Position numbers and translations under genes: made by a program. A stretch of DNA of 64,000 nt, taken from NCBI GenBank assembly GCA_050949705.1, contig JBMNGG010000004.1:124001-188000 (forward strand), given 5' to 3'. Positions 1 to 10,103 of this stretch are shown piece by piece. Each line of letters opens with the position of its first letter. Position 1 is the stretch's first letter. The notes beneath the pieces were generated by a model. That model did no database searches, was not told where the DNA came from, and worked only from the letters and a program-made list of their open reading frames with translations. The stretch is from JBMNGG01 sp050949705 (GTDB taxonomy: Bacteria; Bacillota; Thermosediminibacteria; Thermosediminibacterales; Tepidanaerobacteraceae).

Positions 1-1
1 A

Positions 2-526
2 GTGCTGGGCTTGCTAGGAATAGATACACTGTTTGTCACCAATGCAGCTGGAGGAATAAATAAATCCCTACAACCTGGAGACCTTATGGTAATAAGAGAT
101 CATATCAATTTTTCAAGTGAAAACCCTGCCTTAGGGGAGGAGATACCTGAGTTTGGTCAAAGGTTTTTTGATATGACTTGTGCATATGATAGAGAGCTAA
201 TAAAAAAGGCTAAAGAGGTGTATGAAAGAAGTGGAGTTTCATATAAGGAGGGGGTATACGCCTTTTTAAAAGGCCCCAGCTATGAAACTCCTGCTGAGAT
301 AAAAATGCTTTCAGTTCTGGGTGCTGATGCCGTTGGTATGTCAACAGTCCCTGAGGTTATTGCAGCCCGACAAATGAATATAAATGTTTTTGGAATATCC
401 TGTATAACAAATTTAGCAGCAGGAATTTCTAAGACTAAGCTTTCCCATCAAGAAGTGGTGGAAACTTCAAAAAAAGCACAAAGGGACTTTATAAAAATAA
501 TAACAGAAATGATAAGTGAAGCTTAA
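2..526 (+). CDS. Purine nucleoside phosphorylase, C-terminal part (cut by window start)
   Basis: Phosphorolysis of purine (deoxy)ribonucleosides to base plus (deoxy)ribose-1-phosphate in cytosolic purine salvage. The visible 174 residues carry the trimeric PNP family motifs: TNAAGG near the start (phosphate/nucleoside site region), GPSYETPAEI, and GMSTVPE followed by a conserved Asn in ITNLAAG. The family is usually about 270 residues, so roughly the first third lies outside the window; the true start is not visible and the first GTG here is internal. No strong terminator follows; the next gene starts 180 bases on with its own ribosome site. Identification by motif is firm. Confidence 0.93.
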   Translation: MLGLLGIDTLFVTNAAGGINKSLQPGDLMVIRDHINFSSENPALGEEIPEFGQRFFDMTCAYDRELIKKAKEVYERSGVSYKEGVYAFLKGPSYETPAEIKMLSVLGADAVGMSTVPEVIAARQMNINVFGISCITNLAAGISKTKLSHQEVVETSKKAQRDFIKIITEMISEA

Positions 527-705
527 AATAGCTTTTTTAAACTGTCTTAAAAGGTCTACAGTGCAGTTTTTACTTATTTTTAAAGTTCAAATGTTTATTG
601 CTACAGATACAAGGCCCCTATTCTGATTTAGATAATATTGCATAGTATTTAGTATAGTGATAAAATACATTTTGGCATTGTGAGAACTAGGAGAGGAGAA
701 GTTCT

Positions 706-1569
706 ATGAATAATGTAGTAATAGTTACTGACAGTTCCTGTGATCTTCCAAAAGAAACTATTGATGAATATTCAATTAAAGTATTGCCTATGCCTGTTAC
801 TGTAAAAGATAATCCTGAAATTGACATTTCTCATTATTCCATTAAGGAGTTTTATGATTTAATGAGGGAAGGCAAATTCATGCCTACTACTTCACAAGTG
901 GTAACTCCAATGTATATGAAATGTTTTGAGGAGATAATTAACAAAGGACAGGTACCGTTGGTTATTGGTCTCTCATCGAAACTCACAGGTAGCTATGATT
1001 CAGCACTGTTGGCAAGAGAAAGTATTAACAATAAAGACATAATCGTTGTCGATTCTAAATGTGCCAGTTTAGGACTGGGGTTAGTTGTACTAAAAGCTGC
1101 ACAAATGGCAAAAGAGGGTATTAACAACCATGTGATAGCTGAAAAAATACAAAATTATGCATTACATATGGAACATATCTTCACAGTGGATTCATTAGAT
1201 CATTTGAAAAGAGGAGGACGTATTTCCTCAGCACAGGCTTTCGTAGGTGGATTACTTAATATTAAACCGGTTTTACACTTTATTGATGGAGCAATTCATC
1301 CATTAGAAAAGGTCAGAGGACGCCGAACTTTAGTAAAAAGAATGGTTGGAATCATGGCAGAACGTGTAAGAAATCCGGAAAATCAAGTAATAGGAATAAG
1401 TCACGGTGACAATGAGGAATTAGCGGTGGAGCTTGCTGATGCAATAAAAAGAGAATTCCACATAGAAAACATTATGATTTCCACTATAGGGCCGGTAATC
1501 GGTTCACATACCGGACCTGGAACCATTGCACTGTTTTTTCAGAATTCCGATGTGTTATCTACACTATAA
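706..1569 (+). CDS. DegV family fatty-acid-binding protein
   Basis: Soluble 287-residue protein of the DegV family. Members bind a long-chain fatty acid; in Firmicutes some (FakB) present it to a fatty-acid kinase. Seen here: the N-terminal IVTDSSCDLP signature, the TSQ segment (around residue 66), GLSSKLTGSYDSA (lipid-binding loop region) and the C-terminal GPVIGSHTGPGT motif. ATG 706 follows a good AGGAGAGGAG ribosome site. It is monocistronic: a strong terminator follows at 1639-1672. No fakA-like kinase is in the window, so the physiological partner is unknown. Confidence 0.92.
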   Translation: MNNVVIVTDSSCDLPKETIDEYSIKVLPMPVTVKDNPEIDISHYSIKEFYDLMREGKFMPTTSQVVTPMYMKCFEEIINKGQVPLVIGLSSKLTGSYDSALLARESINNKDIIVVDSKCASLGLGLVVLKAAQMAKEGINNHVIAEKIQNYALHMEHIFTVDSLDHLKRGGRISSAQAFVGGLLNIKPVLHFIDGAIHPLEKVRGRRTLVKRMVGIMAERVRNPENQVIGISHGDNEELAVELADAIKREFHIENIMISTIGPVIGSHTGPGTIALFFQNSDVLSTL

Positions 1570-1638
1570 CAAACGCTATTATTATCATTATTGTTAATTA
1601 TAGATTGTTATTATCCAAATAAAACTATCTTCTGCTGG

Positions 1639-1672
1639 AAGGGAAGAATCTAAAAATGATTCTTCCCTTCTT
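1639..1672 (+). terminator. Rho-independent terminator after degV
   Basis: A 12-bp perfect stem (1639-1650 with 1658-1669, loop of 7) followed by a short T-rich stretch. It isolates the DegV gene from the PFOR transcript that starts downstream. Confidence 0.85.
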
Positions 1673-1757
1673 ATGTATATGATTTATTAATTATACAGTA
1701 TTGTCCTCTGTATATTTTGATATAAAAATACATTTATTATGTCCTTTCTTATATTTA

Positions 1758-1786
1758 TAGAAAAAATTGAATTAGTATGATATAAT
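1758..1786 (+). promoter_or_regulatory. Sigma-A type promoter for PFOR with extended -10
   Basis: A perfect TATAAT at 1781-1786, preceded by TGA that gives an extended -10, with a weak TAGAAA -35 at 1758-1763 (17-bp spacer). It is the best promoter in the 395-base gap between degV and PFOR. Its position implies a transcribed leader of about 170 bases. Confidence 0.6.
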
Positions 1787-1964
1787 TGTGTCGGGCTATG
1801 TTACAATTAAGATTTTTCCTTTTTGTCATAGAACAAAAAAAGGGTTTGCGGTATTTGTATACTCAAAAAATACAGTATACTAAACATAATTATAAATATT
1901 ATAACAACTATTATAGCTTTAATCGATATGATTTAAAATTAAATATAAAGGAGAGGAAAAACCA
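1787..1964 (+). promoter_or_regulatory. Untranslated leader of the PFOR gene
   Basis: No convincing gene lies here. The leader contains a hairpin-prone CCTTTTTGT / ACAAAAAAAGG pair near 1818-1843. It also contains two GTATAC boxes at 1857-1862 and 1875-1880, which form an inverted repeat with 12 bases between them. The boxes could be an operator or an RNA stem; no known family is recognised. The ribosome site AAGGAGAGG precedes ATG 1965. Confidence 0.3.
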
Positions 1965-4900
1965 ATGGCAAAAGTTATGAAGTCGATGGACGGTAATAAC
2001 GCAGCTGCTTATGTTGCTTATGCATTTACCGACGTTGCCGCAATCTATCCAATAACTCCATCATCACCTATGGCAGAATATGCTGATGCATGGAGTGCCC
2101 ACGGAAGAAAAAATATTTTTGGTCAAGAAGTTAAAGTTGTTGAACTACAATCAGAAGCTGGAGCTTCAGGAACAGTTCATGGATCACTAGCAGCTGGTGG
2201 TCTTACAACAACTTTTACTGCATCACAGGGCCTCTTACTTATGATTCCTAACATGTATAAAATAGCCGGTGAGTTATTACCTGGCGTTTTTCATGTTAGT
2301 GCTAGAGCGGTTGCCGGACATGCTCTGTCTATTTTCGGAGATCACTCTGATGTTATGGCATGTCGTCAGACTGGATTTGCATTGTTGGCATCAGGAAGTG
2401 TGCAGGAATCAATGGATCTTGCCGGTGTAGCTCATCTAGCGGCTATTAAAGGAAGAGTACCATTCTTACATTTCTTTGATGGATTTAGAACATCCCACGA
2501 AATACAAAAAATCGAGGTTCTCGATTATGACGATTTGGCTAAGCTAGTAGATTATGATGCGTTGCGTGAATTTAAAAAGAGAGCACTAAATCCCGAGCGC
2601 CCCGTAACTCGCGGCACAGCCCAAAATCCTGATATCTTTTTCCAAGCAAAAGAGGCTGCGAACCCTTACTATCTTGCAATTCCGGAGATAGTTGAAGAAT
2701 ACATGGCTGAAATTAGCAAGCTCACCGGGCGCAATTACAATCTATTTAATTACTACGGTCATCCTGAAGCTGAAAGAGTAATTATTGCAATGGGATCAGT
2801 ATGTGAAACTATTGAGGAAACAGTAGATTATTTGATGGCACAGGGAGAAAAGGTAGGAGTAATAAAAGTTCGTCTTTATAGACCTTTCTCAATAAAGCAT
2901 TTCCTTTCTCAGATGCCCAAGACAGTCAAAAAAGTTGCTGTTCTTGACAGAACTAAAGAACCCGGTTCTTTGGGCGAACCCTTGTATCAGGACGTATGCA
3001 CTGCATATTTTGACCAGGACATTCGACCGGTAATTGTTGGCGGACGCTATGGTCTCGGTTCTAAAGATACTACCCCAACACAGATAAAGGCAGTCTATGA
3101 CAATCTAAAATCCGATGCACCCAAAAATCATTTTACAATTGGTATAGTTGATGATGTGACAAATACATCCCTTCCTCTGGGAGAATATATTGACACTGTC
3201 CCTGAAGGAACCAAGTGCTGTAAATTCTGGGGCTTGGGTTCAGACGGAACAGTAGGGGCTAACAAGAGTGCGATTAAGATTATTGGTGATAATACGGATA
3301 TGTATGCACAGGCATACTTTGCATATGATTCTAAAAAATCCGGTGGTGTCACAATATCCCACTTGCGTTTTGGGCACAAACCCATTCGCTCCACTTATTT
3401 AATTGACAATGCGGACTTTATTGCTTGTCATAACCCTGCTTATATTGGGAAATACGATGTTTTATCAGGTCTTAAAGAGGGAGGAACATTTCTCCTAAAC
3501 TGCCAGTGGTCAAAAGAAGAACTTGAAGAAAAGCTTCCTGCCTCGGTAAAGAAATATTTAGCCAAGAACAATATCGACTTTTATATCATCAATGCTGTAG
3601 ATATCGCACAAGAAATAGGCCTTGGCGGAAGAATAAATATGGTAATGCAGTCAGCATTCTTTAAACTTGCGGATATAATACCAATTGATGAAGCAATTAA
3701 ACATTTGAAGCAAGCTATTGTAGATTCCTATGGCTCAAAAGGCGAAAAAATCGTCAACATGAACTACCAAGCTGTAGACAAAGGTCTTGAAGCTATAGTT
3801 AAAGAAGATGTACCTGCATCCTGGGCTGATGCAACAGATGAAGCTGCTGCAGAAGTGGATGCTCCTGATTTTATCAAAAACATTGCTGATGTAATGAATC
3901 GCCAGGAAGGCGACAAATTGCCGGTTAGTGCCTTTGTGGGGCGAGAAGACGGTACTTTCCCCATGGGCACCACAAAGTACGAAAAACGCGGTATAGCAGT
4001 AAATGTTCCTGAATGGCAGCCTGATACATGTATTCAGTGCAACCAGTGTGCCTATGTATGTCCCCATGCTGCTATTAGAGCTTTCTTGCTAAATGAAGAT
4101 GAAGTAAAAAATGCTCCTGAAGGCTTTGAATCTAAAAAGGCAGTAGGAAGAGGCTTTGACGGATTAAACTTCCGTATACAGGTAAGTCCCTTAGACTGCA
4201 CTGGTTGTGGAGTATGTGCCAATACATGCCCCTCAAAGCAGAAGTCATTAATTATGAAACCGTTAGAAAGTCAGTCTCATCAGATTCCATACTGGGATTA
4301 TGCGATAAATCTTTCCCCTAAGGATAATCCTATGAATGTTGGAACAGTTAAAGGCAGTCAGTTTGAACAGCCATTACTTGAGTTCTCGGGTGCTTGTGCA
4401 GGCTGTGGAGAGACTCCTTATGCAAAACTGGTTACACAGTTATTTGGAGACAGAATGATGATTGCCAATGCTACCGGCTGCTCCTCAATCTGGGGCGGCA
4501 GTGCACCATCGACCCCATATTGCACAAACAAGGATGGTCATGGTCCAGCTTGGGCTAACTCACTGTTTGAGGACAACGCTGAGTTCGGTTTGGGAATGTA
4601 CTTAGCTGTTAAACATACACGGGAAAAATTGGCTTCAGTTATGAAAGAAGCTCTGGAGTTAGAACTGCCGGCAGAAATGAAAGATGCCTTTAAATTATGG
4701 CTTGATAACATGAATGATGCTAGAGCTACAAAACAGGCTGCACTAACCATAGTCCCAATGTTAGAGAAATATGAAACTGATTGTTCGAAGTGCAGGGAAC
4801 TCATAGATGAAATCCTTGACATGAAAGAGTATCTAGTGAAAAAGTCTCAGTGGATCTTTGGTGGTGACGGATGGGCTTATGATATTGGTTTCGGCGGTCT

Positions 4901-5489
4901 AGATCATGTATTAGCATCTGGTGAAGATGTAAATGTTCTAGTTTTTGATACCGAAGTCTATTCAAATACCGGAGGGCAATCATCTAAAGCAACACCAACT
5001 GCTGCTGTAGCACAATTTGCCGCTGCAGGTAAGAATACAAAGAAGAAAGACTTAGGTCGTATTGCTATGACCTATGGTTATGTATATGTAGCTCAGGTAG
5101 CGATGGGTGCCAATCAGAACCAGCTTATTAAAGCTATGGTTGAAGCTGAAAGCTATCCCGGACCATCTTTGATTATTGCTTATGCACCATGTATTAATCA
5201 CGGAATAAGGACGGGTATGGGTACAAGCCAGCTGCGACAAAAGGAGGCTGTAGAAGCCGGTTACTGGCATCTATATAGGTACAATCCACAGCTCAAAGAG
5301 GAAGGCAAGAATCCCTTCATCCTGGATTCAAAAGAACCTACAACAGACTTTAAAGAGTTCTTGATGGGTGAAGTTCGTTATTCTTCCCTTAAAAACACTT
5401 TCCCAGACAGAGCTGAGGAACTCTTTGACAAAGCAGCAAAAGATGCCCAGGAACGTTATGAGACTTATAAAAAATTGGCAGATGCATAA
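1965..5489 (+). CDS. nifJ: Pyruvate:ferredoxin (flavodoxin) oxidoreductase, single chain
   Basis: Converts pyruvate + CoA + oxidised ferredoxin to acetyl-CoA + CO2 + reduced ferredoxin; the central pyruvate-oxidising enzyme of anaerobes. The 1174-residue length matches the fused homodimeric type. Order seen: the alpha-like N-terminal domain (AYAFTDVAAIYPITPSSPM), the gamma-like domain, then two ferredoxin clusters CIQCNQCAYVCP and CTGCGVCANTCP near residues 690-760. Next come CAGCGETPYAK for the proximal cluster and the thiamine-diphosphate domain with GCSSIWGG and the GDGWAYDIG/NTGGQ region. ATG 1965 is fixed by AAGGAGAGG. Monocistronic, closed by a terminator at 5495-5532. Confidence 0.98.
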   Translation: MAKVMKSMDGNNAAAYVAYAFTDVAAIYPITPSSPMAEYADAWSAHGRKNIFGQEVKVVELQSEAGASGTVHGSLAAGGLTTTFTASQGLLLMIPNMYKIAGELLPGVFHVSARAVAGHALSIFGDHSDVMACRQTGFALLASGSVQESMDLAGVAHLAAIKGRVPFLHFFDGFRTSHEIQKIEVLDYDDLAKLVDYDALREFKKRALNPERPVTRGTAQNPDIFFQAKEAANPYYLAIPEIVEEYMAEISKLTGRNYNLFNYYGHPEAERVIIAMGSVCETIEETVDYLMAQGEKVGVIKVRLYRPFSIKHFLSQMPKTVKKVAVLDRTKEPGSLGEPLYQDVCTAYFDQDIRPVIVGGRYGLGSKDTTPTQIKAVYDNLKSDAPKNHFTIGIVDDVTNTSLPLGEYIDTVPEGTKCCKFWGLGSDGTVGANKSAIKIIGDNTDMYAQAYFAYDSKKSGGVTISHLRFGHKPIRSTYLIDNADFIACHNPAYIGKYDVLSGLKEGGTFLLNCQWSKEELEEKLPASVKKYLAKNNIDFYIINAVDIAQEIGLGGRINMVMQSAFFKLADIIPIDEAIKHLKQAIVDSYGSKGEKIVNMNYQAVDKGLEAIVKEDVPASWADATDEAAAEVDAPDFIKNIADVMNRQEGDKLPVSAFVGREDGTFPMGTTKYEKRGIAVNVPEWQPDTCIQCNQCAYVCPHAAIRAFLLNEDEVKNAPEGFESKKAVGRGFDGLNFRIQVSPLDCTGCGVCANTCPSKQKSLIMKPLESQSHQIPYWDYAINLSPKDNPMNVGTVKGSQFEQPLLEFSGACAGCGETPYAKLVTQLFGDRMMIANATGCSSIWGGSAPSTPYCTNKDGHGPAWANSLFEDNAEFGLGMYLAVKHTREKLASVMKEALELELPAEMKDAFKLWLDNMNDARATKQAALTIVPMLEKYETDCSKCRELIDEILDMKEYLVKKSQWIFGGDGWAYDIGFGGLDHVLASGEDVNVLVFDTEVYSNTGGQSSKATPTAAVAQFAAAGKNTKKKDLGRIAMTYGYVYVAQVAMGANQNQLIKAMVEAESYPGPSLIIAYAPCINHGIRTGMGTSQLRQKEAVEAGYWHLYRYNPQLKEEGKNPFILDSKEPTTDFKEFLMGEVRYSSLKNTFPDRAEELFDKAAKDAQERYETYKKLADA

Positions 5490-5494
5490 ATAAT

Positions 5495-5532
5495 AATACC
5501 CGCTTCACGGTATATGTGAAGCGGGTATTTTA
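5495..5532 (+). terminator. Terminator between PFOR and the convergent glycosidase-like gene
   Basis: A 14-bp perfect stem (5495-5508 with 5516-5529) followed by T-rich sequence. It lies between convergent genes and could act in both directions, though the T-run is better on the + strand. Confidence 0.88.
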
Positions 5533-5561
5533 TCACTTTATAAGATGACGTTTTCCCTATA

Positions 5562-8500
5562 TCAACTGTCAATAATAACGGTTTTTGTAGTCTGATTCCA
5601 ACCCACATTTGCTCCTAAGGCTTCACTTATGAACCTTATGGGAACCATAGTCCTACTGTTTTGTATTACTGCACTAGTGTCAAATGTGATTGTTTCACCG
5701 TTAACGTCTGCTTTGTTCTCACCGATTTTTAACTTTATTATAGTGTTTTCCTTTTCTATAATAACCATTCGATTGTCATTATCCCAGCTTACTTTAGCAC
5801 CTAAGCTTTCCGATATAAACCTTACCGGAACCATAGTTCTATTATCTTTATTGATATAAGGAACCTGATCAGGGAAACTAACTTCTACACCATTAACCAA
5901 CACAGATATATCAGAAATTTGAACTGAAAAAGATGTCGAGATTTCACCTATTTTCACTTCAATGGATGCAGTGCCAGGATCAATAGCCTTAAAGGTAAGG
6001 GTTTTTGGATCAAAACCCACAGGCTTATCATAGGATACCTTCCATTCTCCGGCGTAAGGGTAACCCAGCAGTATTTTCTGGTTTGTCGGGGTTATCCCAT
6101 AAACCTTAAGATTAGTGGCTATACCGGATTTAACTCCGGTGGTTTCAGATGTTATACTTTCAATTAAAGGAATTACTTGATAATTTACTTTATCACCGGA
6201 AACGTTAAATATTGCCACAGCTGGTTCTTTAGAGTTTATTCCTGGGATTGATATATAATGGACACCATCTTTGACTTGGCTGCTAAAAGCATGGCTGTTA
6301 CTACCACTTAAGACCCATACACCTGCCGAAGAATTGGCATGCTCAGTAAGGAGCTTCTTCAAAAGCTCACCTTCTAACGGGTCTGAGAATGCCTCGGGAG
6401 CTCTATCAATTACAATAAAAAGTGGTTTTGATTTATCAAGCTTGTATAAATCGTTTTTCAAATTCAACCATTGGGTGTAATCTGTAGTTCGTATACTGCC
6501 TTTTGTTGCATCTAAAAATATAAAGTTTGCTTCTTTATCAAAAGATGTACTATATCCTTTACCGCTAAACATATAATCTTTAAAGTTCGCCAATTGGTCT
6601 TTTAAAAGGTTTTCATCTGCCCAAGGCTGACCAACAAAAACATTAAAACTGGAGTTATAGGTATTTAGTACACTTTCTCCTATGTTTAAAGTTTTTTCAT
6701 AATCCGGACGATTATCCTTTGTGAGGGGTATAGTTCCTACTGCACCAAAGGTAAAGCCGCTGCCCTGTTGATTGGCTTTCATCAATCAACATAGGAACAG
6801 GAGGAAGCAGGGATTCGTCATATTTACCTGTGAACATAGCCGTTAGCTCGTCAATATATATTGTGCCAACTAATTTTCTAGCAGGATCCGTTTCAACAAC
6901 ATATATTGTGTTTAATATGAAAGGTTGTTTCCCTGAAGGTAAATTAACTTCAACCCATCTCCAGCCATCCCAGTTTATTGACTTTGTAAAATCTACAACA
7001 CTTTCTTTGCCAGAAGCATCCTGTATAGATGCTCTTAGCCATTCGCCTTGATTTTGACCATAAATCCATAGCCCCAATTTGTTAGTACCAGCAGGCAAAG
7101 TTTTGTTTGCAAAAGCAAGATATGCAGCTCTCGTAACAGTACCTTCGCTAAAGTCATAGCTAATTTTTCCGGCATAATTTCCCGAATAAACCGGGTCGGG
7201 CAATGATGTAATGTTAAAAGAACCTTTTACATAGTCTGGATATGCTCTAAAGCTCTTTCTTCATAGTTTTCAAATTCATCGACAAGTACTTTATTATAAC
7301 CAACTAACACCAAAGCTCCGGTTTTCAATCCGGAAAAATTAGCAATAATAGCACCGCTGCCAGACTTATTTGCTACAAATTCATTCTTATTTATAGTGCC
7401 AATATCCCCTTTTATCTCCCAAGTGATATCAATAGGGTCCAGAAGTGCTTTAAACCCTTGACTGTCAGTTGCAAAAACTTGAAAAACAGATTTTGCACCG
7501 GGGTTAATATGTATTCTACCAGGTTCTATTGATAACATTACATTATCTTTTAATATTCTTATTTCCTGGGAGGCTTTAAATTTTCCATAACTTGCAGTAA
7601 CTTCACCTATTCCACTATTATTTGCGGTAAAAACATTGCCGTTAAAATAACCTAAATCATTTGAAACACTCCACTTAACTTGACTTTGGTCAATGTCAAC
7701 AAGGTTATAGTTTTTATCATAAGCTTTAACCTGAAAAGTACGATGACCACCTTTTGCAATATTAAATAATGGAGCTTCAATTTTTATACCATGAACATCG
7801 CCTACAGTTTTTGTTGAAAATATGCCAATACCGTTTGGGATTAATCTTTGAGTGCCTTCAGATACGCTGTTAATAACTTTTGTTTGGGCATAACCAAATG
7901 GCCGCACTACCATAGTTGAGGAACCCCCGCCATCAAGATTTAATGCATTATGCGCACCAAGGCTCAACATAAGTTGCGCCATTTCTTGCTGGCTCATACC
8001 ACGACTTTGAGCCTGGCGCCCATCAACAACCACCATAATCATGGCTTTCTTATCAGCTGTAAAACCTACTGCTGTTCTGGGATGGGTTCCGGTGATGTTA
8101 TGTGTAAAGGACTCTGGTATAGTACCGTTGTCTACCAAAATCGCTCCACCACCAAGGACCATTTTTAAATTGGATATGTCAGGTACTGTCTGAAAGTTTA
8201 ATTTTACCTGAATCTCCGATAGTAAAAAAGGTCTTTAGGAAGTTACCGCCATCACCCCATGCCATTAACACCAAACCGTCGTCAGGGATATTACATGTTT
8301 TACCTTCTGTAATGTTTACAACATGATTATCCTTTACCGTTAAGAAATCAAATCAGGTGCGCCTTCACCAGGTTTGGGTGTAACACTACCAAATTCTGGT
8401 GTGTAGATAAATACGTTGTTGTAGCTATTACGAATCTTGTTAACGCCTTCAACTGTAAATTCATTTCCATTGGGAGCGATTACACTTCCAGAAAACCGCA

Positions 8501-8968
8501 TGTTAAATATTTGTGGGATTTTGTCAAAGCTAATGCCTATTGATGACATATCATCCATATTTAGGGAAGATGATAAAAGTTTTCCATTTTGCACTTGTGG
8601 TCCAATTGGCGCTGATGGGGTAGCTGGTATAAAAAAGTCGCCATTTATCGCAGCAACAGCCCCACTATCCTGTACCATGCGGCTTAGAGAACTTCTATTT
8701 GAAAGACCTTCTTTTCCTATCAACGTATCAATATCAACATTATCGGATGTCAAGTCGACTTTCAATATATGGATTTTCTGCCAGCCGAGAGAAGTGAAAA
8801 GGGTTTTTGCTTCATATGTAACTCCTCCTGTCACGGGAAAACTATCTGATTCTTCGTGAAGGAGTATTTCCTGACCGAAAGGCTGGCATAACAGCTAGAA
8901 GCAAAGATGAAAAAGGTCAGAAGCAAAGAAAGTAAGCATTTTTTCAATTGTTTTGTTTTATGTAGCAA
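5562..8968 (-). pseudogene. Secreted phosphodiester-glycosidase-like protein with copper-amine-oxidase-like repeats, frameshifted
   Basis: On the minus strand one long protein of about 1130 residues can be followed only by changing frame six or so times: near 8880, 8340, 8205, 7230 and 6770-6790, and nowhere by substitution-created stops. The likely start is TTG 8968 behind GGAGGG (8975-8980), giving a signal peptide with a Leu-rich core. Next is a DUF2233/NAGPA-type domain (conserved AINGDFF, GGGAILVDNG, NLDGGGSSTM; phosphodiester glycosidase fold), then Ig-like repeats, a carbohydrate-binding-like segment (about 7200-6800) and a phosphatase-like segment. Two stalk repeats (NRTMVPVRFISESLGA, RTMVPIRFISEALGA) end it. 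The family hydrolyses N-acetylglucosamine phosphodiester bonds at the cell surface. All breaks are single-base, so sequencing error and true decay are both open. Confidence 0.75.
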
Positions 8969-9416
8969 TTTTTTCCCTCCATATCTAGTGTGTTTTTAAT
9001 TGTTTTTACAGATATCCCTCCTTGTTTCTGATCCCCCTAAAAAGAAATTTGCTATGTAAAAAATTATATTAGCACCTTTAAAGAAGAGAGGACACAAGAC
9101 ATACTTTAGAGTATATGTCTATTATATATCAGACGTAATAAAAAGCGAAAGGTTCCATCAGTGGTAACTTTAGTCAGAAAGGTGGTGAAATATGGAAAAG
9201 GTATGTTCATGATGTAAAATAATTGCTTAAGCTGGTCAAATAAAGTATAATCAAAATATGAAGAACTATTTAGAATAACAAGAGGTCCAATTAAGAGTCT
9301 AGAAATTAATTCTGATTATGTTATTGCAGTTACCTTTAACCCGAGTGGTATAAACGCTGTGTACAACTGCTGCTGTAGGTGCAAGGGATCTAGGAGTTGA
9401 GTTGCAAACTGTAAAA
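8969..9416. other. Divergent spacer between the glycosidase-like and carbonic-anhydrase-like genes
   Basis: No intact gene. It must hold the promoters of both flanking genes. An inverted repeat AGACATA (9097-9103) / TATGTCT (9114-9120) could be an operator. From about 9256 to 9416 a degenerate reading frame resumes on the + strand: translatable pieces such as SLEINSDYVIAV and, one frame over, TTAAVGARDLGVELQTVK. The latter runs in frame into the following protein. This is either the ruined N-terminal part of the next gene or a small decayed gene; I do not recognise the family. Confidence 0.4.
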
Positions 9417-9947
9417 ATGGAGAATGCAATGATAGGAAATTACAAAGATAGGTACCCCAAAATTCATGAAAGCTGCTTTATTGCTCCTACCGCAGATATA
9501 ATAGGAGATGTTGCTAATAGGAGAAAAATCCAGCATCTGGCATCAGGCTGTCCTGCGGGGGGATGTAAACAAGATTGAGGTAGGTTCATTTACAAATATA
9601 CAAGATGGGACAATTGTCCACGTGGCAGGGAGAATACCCAACTATCATCGGTAATAATGTAACTATAGGTCATGGAGCGATTATTCATGCTTGTAAGATT
9701 AATGATGGTGCTTTTATAGGAATGGGTGCAATTATACTTGATGGAGCAGGTTATAGAAGAAGGAGCATTAATAGGCGCCGGTGCTTTAGTAGCGCAAGGA
9801 AAACATATACCGTCTAATTCTTTAGTTATGGGGATGCCTGGAAGAGTTATAAAATCCTTAAGCGTAGAACAAATAGAAATGATTAAGAACAGTGCAATTA
9901 ATTATGCGAGACTAGCAGAGGAATACGGAATAAGTGATCAATTTTAA
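9417..9947 (+). pseudogene. Gamma-carbonic-anhydrase-like hexapeptide-repeat protein, frameshifted
   Basis: Cytosolic left-handed beta-helix protein of the gamma-CA/YrdA family; some members hydrate CO2, many have unknown function. From ATG 9417 the frame gives GNYKDRYPKIHESCFIAPTADIIGDV. It breaks near 9515, again near 9570-9650 and at about 9750, after which VIEEGALIGAGALVAQGKHIP and the C-terminal helix continue. Reassembled, the product is near the family's usual 170 residues, with hexapeptide turns and the metal-site region IVHVAG / TIGHGAIIHA present. Lost frame is due only to single-base insertions or deletions, as in its neighbours. Confidence 0.8.
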
Positions 9948-10021
9948 CAGATATGGAGGGCATTTGTATAAATTTACTTCAGTTAACTATTTCTAAGAAG
10001 TAATGGTTTTTTAACTATAAT

Positions 10022-10054
10022 AAAATATGCCCCTTATTGAGAGGGGCATATTTT
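10022..10054. terminator. Bidirectional terminator
   Basis: A perfect 13-bp stem (10022-10034 with 10042-10054, loop of 7) with A-run on the left and T-run on the right. It sits between convergent genes and works as a rho-independent terminator for both the carbonic-anhydrase-like gene (+) and asd (-). Confidence 0.92.
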
Positions 10055-10103
10055 AGATCTCTTTTATTAAACAAAAACTAGATACTAATTGAAGATTTTC
10101 TAC

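Noticed and set aside
1786..1980. Open frame of 64 codons overlapping the PFOR start
   Set aside because: No ribosome site, sits in the PFOR leader right on the -10 box, AT-driven composition; not a gene.
9140..9190. Possible T-box-like leader (AAAGGTGGTGAAA) before the carbonic-anhydrase-like gene
   Set aside because: Lacks the conserved T-box core and any terminator/antiterminator pair; the downstream gene is not amino-acid related.
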